Shown piece by piece: positions 58,886 through 64,000 of a stretch of 64,000 nucleotides of DNA. The stretch comes from Phytomonas francai (lineage: Eukaryota > Euglenozoa > Kinetoplastea > Trypanosomatida > Trypanosomatidae): assembly GCA_001766655.1 (NCBI GenBank), contig MJCC01000004.1:253189-317188 (forward strand), in the 5' to 3' direction. A model generated the notes under the pieces. The model was given only the letters and a program-made list of their open reading frames with translations, was not told the origin of the DNA and made no database searches. Both the position numbers and the translations under genes were made by a program. The stretch's first letter is position 1; each line of letters begins with the position of its first letter.

Positions 58886-59504
58886 TCTTCCCTCCTGACA
58901 AACAACACAGAAGTCCGAAATGCACCTATGGTATGGTTTGTGCTTACAAAAGAGAGAAGGAAAGCGAGAGAGAGGAGGGGGAGAAAAAGCCCTTGCGAAA
59001 TCCTTAAAATTGGGATAGTATACGATCTTATAAAGCTAGCTATGTAATCCTACTCCGCTTTTGTCATACAAATACACAACCTTCTATTTAGTGCAGTATA
59101 TGGAGTCAGGATTATGTGCTTCTTTTCTTTTTGCAAAGAAGTCAATACGTGTGGCTGTGTTGATATTGTCAAGTGTGATTTGTCCCTTTGGGTATGCTTC
59201 TAGCATATTTTTTTTCTAGTGCCGCCACATTGTTCTTTACTTTCTTTCAATTATTACTGTTTTCACCTCTTCTTTTTTTCAGGTGTATGGGGGTTTGGCG
59301 GGCGTGTTTTTCATGGTGAACTAGTCAAATAGTGCTTATTCCTTAGAAAAAGATAACAGGTACAAATATCAAAAAGTCTCTCTGAGAGTTTGTGAGGAGA
59401 TACCCCTTGTATCCTTTTTTTTTCCCCTACTGCTATCCTTTTGCCAGTGCATATATTTATTTATTTATTCATTTATACAATAGTTTTGATTACATACTTA
59501 ACTA
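58886..59504 (+). other. Spacer between the two CNNM genes
   Basis: About 620 bases. Purine-rich AG/GA run near 58950-58985 and T-rich tracts after 59200. Acceptor signal at 59411-59447. No gene seen. Confidence 0.6.
59411..59447 (+). promoter_or_regulatory. Predicted trans-splice acceptor for the second CNNM gene
   Basis: ATCC then a T9 run, CCCCTACTGCTATCCTTTTG and CCAG, with AG at 59446-59447, 57 bases before the ATG. Confidence 0.6.
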
Positions 59505-61370
59505 ATGAAAGCGCACTTGACTATTAGGTTTAGCGACTTGCTTTGTATTTTTTTCCTAGCGGTCGGGGTAGTGCCGCTGGGGGTTCGTGCGGAGCGGCCG
59601 ACAGGGGGCGGCTACGCGTCCCTCCCCCTCAGCGTTCTTATCGTGTTTTGCGTGCTCACTGTCATCATGTCGGCCTTCTATTGCGGCATGACGCTTGGAT
59701 TGCTGGGGATCAACACCACGACGTTGGAGATCATCGCCGAGGCGGGGATGGAGCCCGATCGCACGAACGCCCGGCGGATTCTGCCCGTCCGCCGGCTTGG
59801 CCATCAGCTGCTCGTGACCCTCCTGCTGGGGAATATGCTCTCGATTGTGCTCACCTCGCAGTTCATCGCGGCCATCGTGAACTCGACGGAGCTCGTAAAT
59901 TTCGTTGTCGGGACCTCTGTCATTCTGATCTTTGGCGAGATCATACCGATGAGTATTTGCAATAAAGGGAGCAATGTGCTGATCGTAGGTGGCAAGTCGA
60001 TCCCTGCGCTGAAGGTCTCGCTTTGGGTGCTCTACCCCATCGCCAAGCCGCTGGGGATGCTCTTGGATTGCGTCATCAAACATGAGGCGGGGCAGATCTA
60101 TGATCGAAATGAGCTAAAGAAACTGATCAGCCTGCACTGCGATAAGTACTCGGAAAAATGCGGGATCGATGCCGAGCAAATGCGTATAATGCTGCGGGTC
60201 CTGGAGCTAGATGAACGAACTGCACAAACGATCATGACCCCGCTGAAGGATGCCTTCATGTTGGAGGGTGGGATGGTGCTGGACCGTAAGTTACTCAAAT
60301 CGATCTGGGATATTGGGAAATCACGCTTGCCCGTGTACATGAATGAGCGAACCAACATCGTTGGGGTCCTCTATGTCAAGGATCTCCTCAACTTTTTCCT
60401 TTTCGATCACAGGGTGTCGACAACGGTGTACGATTTCGTGATGGAACAGTCGCATGATATCGGAGTGGTGGATGCCAACCTCCGCATACAGGAGATTTTA
60501 GCGATGTTTAAGAATCGCGTTCCACACCTCCTTCTCGTGAACAATAAACAGGAAGGTGGTGATCAAACCTCTAATGACGCCTTTTCGCCAGTTTGCCCCG
60601 ATAAAGACCACTTCATGTCTGAGGCTGGAGACGATAAGAGCGCCCTATTTCATTTCCCACAGGGTATTATACACAGTGCGAAGGGCTCCATGGAGGGCGA
60701 GAAATCGAACACCCACTTTATCGGGATCCTCACGTTAGAGGATGTGATCGAGGAGTTAATCGCGTCGGAGATCTACGACGAGGATGAGTACCCAGAAAGG
60801 CACCTCGAGCCCAATGGCGCCACCCTCATTTCAAGCCCAATTCAAGTGTCGCCAATTCACAAAATGCATGTGAATTTCTACTCCTATGGTGTGAACGAGG
60901 TCGACCAGCCCGAGGGCAGGCTTGACATGTCGCTCACCGAGGCTCAAAAGTGGGTTTTGGCGGATTACCTCACACGAATGTACGTTCCCTTCGCCACGTG
61001 GAGCGCCTTAAAGATGAAGTGGCTCATCGACCACGTCGGGGATCGCATTATCCGTGTTTCCAGCGAGGTTTCACCGCGCGAATGTGAGAACTCTAACCTT
61101 CTCTATCGCACCGGGGTGCCGACGAGCGTCTTTACCCTTCTCCTTGGCGGTGCCGCGCGACTGATAGTAAATGAAAAGCTCTCCACAGAGCTCTACTCTT
61201 TCTCTGCTCTCGCTGAGGAGGTCTTTCTGAATGATGCAAGCTTCGTTCCAAACTACACCGTCGTGATCACGCGAAGCAGCCGTGTTCTGCAGATCTCCCG
61301 TGAGGATGTCCGCATGGTGGAGACAAATTTCCGAAGAGGCGACACAAAAGAACTTGCGTTCGTTGGTTAG
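59505..61370 (+). CDS. CNNM-type transporter (DUF21-CBS), paralogue 2
   Basis: A 621-residue paralogue of the preceding gene. It has a hydrophobic signal-like start (LLCIFFLAVGVVPLGVRAER), a DUF21 domain at about 40-215 (YCGMTLGLLGINTTTLEIIA; LLVTLLLGNMLSIVLTSQFI; GEIIPMSICNKGSN), the conserved link GQIYDRNELKKLI, a CBS pair at about 235-425 (IMTPLKDAFMLEGGMVLDRK; SRLPVYMNERTNIVGVLYVK; IGILTLEDVIEELIASEIYD), and a C-terminal cNMP-binding-like region (about 455-600, VNFYSYGVNEVDQPEG onward). Compared with paralogue 1 it lacks the Pro-rich N-terminal stretch and the Ser-rich insertion and has a less GC-rich 5' part. Both keep the DUF21 and CBS signatures, so both are likely functional, probably in magnesium homeostasis in different membranes. 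Confidence 0.9.
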   Translation: MKAHLTIRFSDLLCIFFLAVGVVPLGVRAERPTGGGYASLPLSVLIVFCVLTVIMSAFYCGMTLGLLGINTTTLEIIAEAGMEPDRTNARRILPVRRLGHQLLVTLLLGNMLSIVLTSQFIAAIVNSTELVNFVVGTSVILIFGEIIPMSICNKGSNVLIVGGKSIPALKVSLWVLYPIAKPLGMLLDCVIKHEAGQIYDRNELKKLISLHCDKYSEKCGIDAEQMRIMLRVLELDERTAQTIMTPLKDAFMLEGGMVLDRKLLKSIWDIGKSRLPVYMNERTNIVGVLYVKDLLNFFLFDHRVSTTVYDFVMEQSHDIGVVDANLRIQEILAMFKNRVPHLLLVNNKQEGGDQTSNDAFSPVCPDKDHFMSEAGDDKSALFHFPQGIIHSAKGSMEGEKSNTHFIGILTLEDVIEELIASEIYDEDEYPERHLEPNGATLISSPIQVSPIHKMHVNFYSYGVNEVDQPEGRLDMSLTEAQKWVLADYLTRMYVPFATWSALKMKWLIDHVGDRIIRVSSEVSPRECENSNLLYRTGVPTSVFTLLLGGAARLIVNEKLSTELYSFSALAEEVFLNDASFVPNYTVVITRSSRVLQISREDVRMVETNFRRGDTKELAFVG

Positions 61371-62064
61371 CCCCTTAGTAGAAGAAATTTGTGACGGGTT
61401 CGGCCAATATGCATATTTTTTTGATATGGTGAAAAAGGGGGGGGGAAACGGATGTATGCATGTGCACATATTCTAAATGACAATGTAGTTGTGGAAGGGA
61501 GAAGAAGTACTGCTTTACAAAAGTGTTGGTGATGGGGATAAGGTTCCCTTAATGTGAAAATTTGCTATTAGATGCATCTAATTGTTTGATTAAACACATA
61601 CTCTGTGGTATGCTTGGTTTTCTTACACAATTTTCACTATTTTGACAGAAACTTAACGTATTGCTTCACGATTGCGTATTATAGATGCTTTTCTTTTGTT
61701 ATTTTACTTGAATAATTTGTCAAGATAAATGCTCGTTTGATCATATAGAGCCAATGAGTGTTTTTGAGTTGAAGAATTAGCTTACAGTTAAAATTAATCG
61801 TCTAGCATACCGCCAAAGGGATCTGCGTCAGGGGATCTACTCTCTATCTCTTTTGACGTATTTCCCTTTTCAGGATTGTCAATTTTTAAATTTTGGAGGG
61901 TGCTTTCTAAAAAAAAAAAAAACATGAAATATTACATTTTCTTGCTATTTGCAATGATCTTACACCAATAATACTTTCGTTAAGCATGCACGTACACACA
62001 CATATACATACATAAACAAATACTCATTGATAGTTGTGTAGAAAGGAATTTTGGGGTACGGACT
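61371..62064 (+). other. Spacer
   Basis: About 690 bases, AT-rich, with a G-run near 61436-61446 and an A-run at 61910-61921. No gene seen. Confidence 0.6.
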
Positions 62065-62448
62065 ATGGACACCAGTCAAGGTGAGTTTGCCATTTACGCT
62101 TCTGCGGAAAGTTCGGAGGATGCTTTATTCGATAATTTAGTGGGCGCAATTGAGGACTTCATGATCTCCTTTGATATGAAGTCTGCTCTAAAGGCGTTGC
62201 CGAGTCTACAAAGTATTTCAGGGGAACACGAACAGCATATCATCTATCAGAAATTTATAAATCATGTTGAGGATGAGCTTCATCGGCATGTTATGGAATG
62301 CTTTCCCGTGTTTAAAGACATCTCAGAGGTAGAAGCTATGCTGAATGCCCAACACGATAATATACCAGAGGAAGTTTGGGACTTTATTAGTGAGGGGTGC
62401 CTTGATTATGGTGTTTTTTTGGAGGAGTGGAAGGTGAACGCCCCCTAA
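62065..62448 (+). CDS. BART-domain protein (ARL2BP-like)
   Basis: A 127-residue all-helical protein that is essentially one BART domain: FDNLVGAIEDFMISFDMKSA, then HEQHIIYQKFINHVEDELHR, FPVFKDISEVEAMLNAQHDN, and VWDFISEGCLDYGVFLEEWK. These correspond to the helices of ARL2BP and of the BART part of CFAP36. Such proteins bind GTP-loaded ARL2 or ARL3 and act in mitochondrial or ciliary trafficking. The length is close to the bare domain, shorter than ARL2BP (163 residues), with no extra region. The LLxIL-type partner motif surface cannot be judged by eye. A ciliary or flagellar role would suit a flagellate. The family call is good; the partner is inferred. Confidence 0.85.
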   Translation: MDTSQGEFAIYASAESSEDALFDNLVGAIEDFMISFDMKSALKALPSLQSISGEHEQHIIYQKFINHVEDELHRHVMECFPVFKDISEVEAMLNAQHDNIPEEVWDFISEGCLDYGVFLEEWKVNAP

Positions 62449-63316
62449 AAGTTCGCACCAGGCGTTCTATCAAAAGGCTAAGTTTATGGTTAAATCCATT
62501 ATCATTATGATCAGATGATGAACATTTGACTCTTTTTATTCCCCTCACAAAATGTGTGCATGGGAATCAGACTGTTGAATGTCTTGAATGTATATTTTTA
62601 TCAGGTTTGTTAGTGGGTTTAATTCATTGCAATAATTACGCCATCTGTGCTCGCTCTATGCTTAAAAAAAAAGGCTGACTAATAAGTTGAACCCTTAGTT
62701 CTGTAAACATTCACTAAGATCGAATTTTATGCAGTGTTATTCAGCATTATACGAAAGGACATGAATCTCCTTTTTCTTGGAATTAAAAGACAGAACACGA
62801 CACTAACCAAAATCTTTCTATTAGATTCATGCCAGCTTGCACCAGCACAACACAGAAATCGACAAGTAAAAATACTAAAATGAACGTACAATTAAATGGA
62901 TTCCGACTCATTCGGGTAACAACCATCAAATGAGTAATAGTTTTCGAAACAATGTATTGCACATTCTAAAAACGTTTCGTATATTGTATAAGCAGATATT
63001 GTACAAATGTATATTAAAGCTAATATGTGCAAATTCCGCTTTGAAGCCTCCGGTTGACCGTTTTCATTTTTTGCGTGTGTCATTTACATGTTCGATACGT
63101 AGATGTTCACACATAAAAATACAAACAACCAAATCATTGCTTTTCCTCCCCCCCCCCCCCCAAAGTCTTTCACTCGTTCTTAACTAATTCTATACAAGTA
63201 CAAAAAGATTAACAAAGTCATTCAAACAAAGACCTTGTTGTTGCTGTTTTTTTTTTTCGTGAGCGTGAGGAAGCGCTCAACCCGAATTGCGAGGGCGGAG
63301 CAAAAGGGAAGGCGCC
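62449..63316 (+). other. Spacer with C14 and T12 tracts
   Basis: About 870 bases, AT-rich. A run of about 14 C at 63149-63162 and a T-run at 63247-63257. Short frames here carry no features. Confidence 0.6.
63246..63263 (+). promoter_or_regulatory. Predicted trans-splice acceptor for the TMCO4-like gene
   Basis: A T-run (63247-63257) with CGTGAG gives the first AG at 63262-63263, 54 bases before ATG 63317. Confidence 0.45.
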
Positions 63317-64000
63317 ATGCTCTCTGATCCCTACGAATTTATTTGGCACCCACAGCGTCCTGCACGCACTAAAGAACAGGTTGAAGCTGACATCGAAAAG
63401 TTTAAAGATGTGAAGCTTGAGAAGATCTTCTCCTTCGAAGACCGTATTGTTGTGCGAGAGCTCATCCACATTGTTATTGACGACGAAAACTTTCGCAACA
63501 TTTTTAACGGTCTTTTCCTCCCGCCTCCATATATTTTACCGTCCCTAGCGGAGAAGCGGTGGACTGGCAAGGACGTGGCGCGCCTGGTGGGGCTCTTAGA
63601 CCCCTCACTGGATGGTGTCGTTGTGAGTCTCCCCTTCAACATGGCAGTTCAGATCGGCAATTATAGCGCGCGCCTTCATGCAGCCTCACAGCGGCTCTCC
63701 TGGGTTCTGAACGTACCGATCGCGATTGTGGAGGCGCAGGAGAAAATGAGTTTGAAATTTTATGAGGAATACGTCCGGAACTCCGATGTCAACCCCCGTA
63801 CGCCCGTGCAGAAGAGTATCGAAGAACATCGGGAACAGCGCAAGTGGACTCTAAAGCGGACCGCGACCATCGCTGGGTTCTCAACTCTGGGCGGCGCGGC
63901 ACTTCTGGTGAGCGGCGGCCTTGCGGCGCCGATGATGGTCTCCGCGTACGCGGCGCTTTCAAGCGGGCTGACGACCACCATCACCGCGATCGGGACGTTT
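63317..64000 (+). CDS. TMCO4/DUF726-like membrane hydrolase, 5' part (cut by window end)
   Basis: An open frame from ATG 63317 (MLSDPYEFIWHPQRPARTKE) to the last base, 228 codons without a stop; the gene continues beyond the window. The N-terminal part is helical and has no known domain. Residues about 180-228 read RKWTLKRTATIAGFSTLGGA, then LLVSGGLAAPMMVSAYAALS. This matches the glycine-rich membrane segment that precedes the alpha/beta-hydrolase domain in DUF726 proteins (human TMCO4, yeast Mil1), which have GG-LAAP in the same place. The catalytic domain would lie downstream. The minus-strand frames in this stretch are shadows. Good family call on a short signature, and the function of the family is poorly known. 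Confidence 0.75.
   Translation, partial: MLSDPYEFIWHPQRPARTKEQVEADIEKFKDVKLEKIFSFEDRIVVRELIHIVIDDENFRNIFNGLFLPPPYILPSLAEKRWTGKDVARLVGLLDPSLDGVVVSLPFNMAVQIGNYSARLHAASQRLSWVLNVPIAIVEAQEKMSLKFYEEYVRNSDVNPRTPVQKSIEEHREQRKWTLKRTATIAGFSTLGGAALLVSGGLAAPMMVSAYAALSSGLTTTITAIGTF

Overview
The window reads as nuclear DNA of a kinetoplastid flagellate, most likely a trypanosomatid. Every convincing gene lies on the + strand, no gene needs an intron, spacers are AT-rich, and many starts are preceded by a polypyrimidine tract and an AG, as expected for polycistronic transcription with spliced-leader trans-splicing. Proteins are larger than their yeast or human relatives because of low-complexity insertions. 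Stop codons behave as in the standard code. I cannot name the genus from the sequence.

Layout: 1-1132 is the 3' part of an ALG1-type mannosyltransferase; 1454-5158 is a PPR protein with a possible PIN-like end, its 5' part overlapped by a second, protein-like reading frame; 5646-9815 is a NOL6/Utp22 (Nrap) ribosome-biogenesis protein; 10464-11627 is a zinc-ribbon protein; 11873-14140 is a PIG-V-type GPI mannosyltransferase. At 14394-15392 lies a dead PAP2 phosphatase gene flanked by a direct repeat that looks like the relic of a lost tandem copy. 16042-20403 is a 1453-residue IQ-motif protein.

From 20449 to 31426 there is a recent head-to-tail duplication of about 5.5 kb. Each copy carries a basic coiled-coil protein and a threonine synthase. 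The copy junction has 12 bases of unexplained filler and cuts the 5' end of a mitochondrial carrier gene, whose intact copy follows at 31392-32963. The few differences I found between copies all lie in the last 1.1 kb of the unit.

The right half holds a roadblock dynein light chain, a long coiled-coil protein, an R3H-like unknown protein, an RLP7/uL30-like protein, an RRM protein, AHA1, a DAGL-type lipase, TPR phosphatase PP5, two adjacent CNNM/DUF21-CBS transporters, a BART-domain protein and the 5' end of a TMCO4/DUF726 protein. Several of these genes switch abruptly between AT-rich and very GC-rich composition within one reading frame.

Functionally the genes are mixed, as is normal for a kinetoplastid polycistron: glycosylation and GPI synthesis (ALG1, PIG-V), ribosome biogenesis (NOL6, RLP7), Hsp90 partners (AHA1, PP5), lipid signalling (DAGL, the dead PAP2), ion transport (CNNM pair) and cytoskeleton or cilium (roadblock, BART). 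I found no CRISPR array, rRNA, tRNA or transposon. The most notable observations are the tandem duplication with its filler junction, the decayed PAP2 locus, the overlapping frames at 1533-1871 and the GC islands inside genes.
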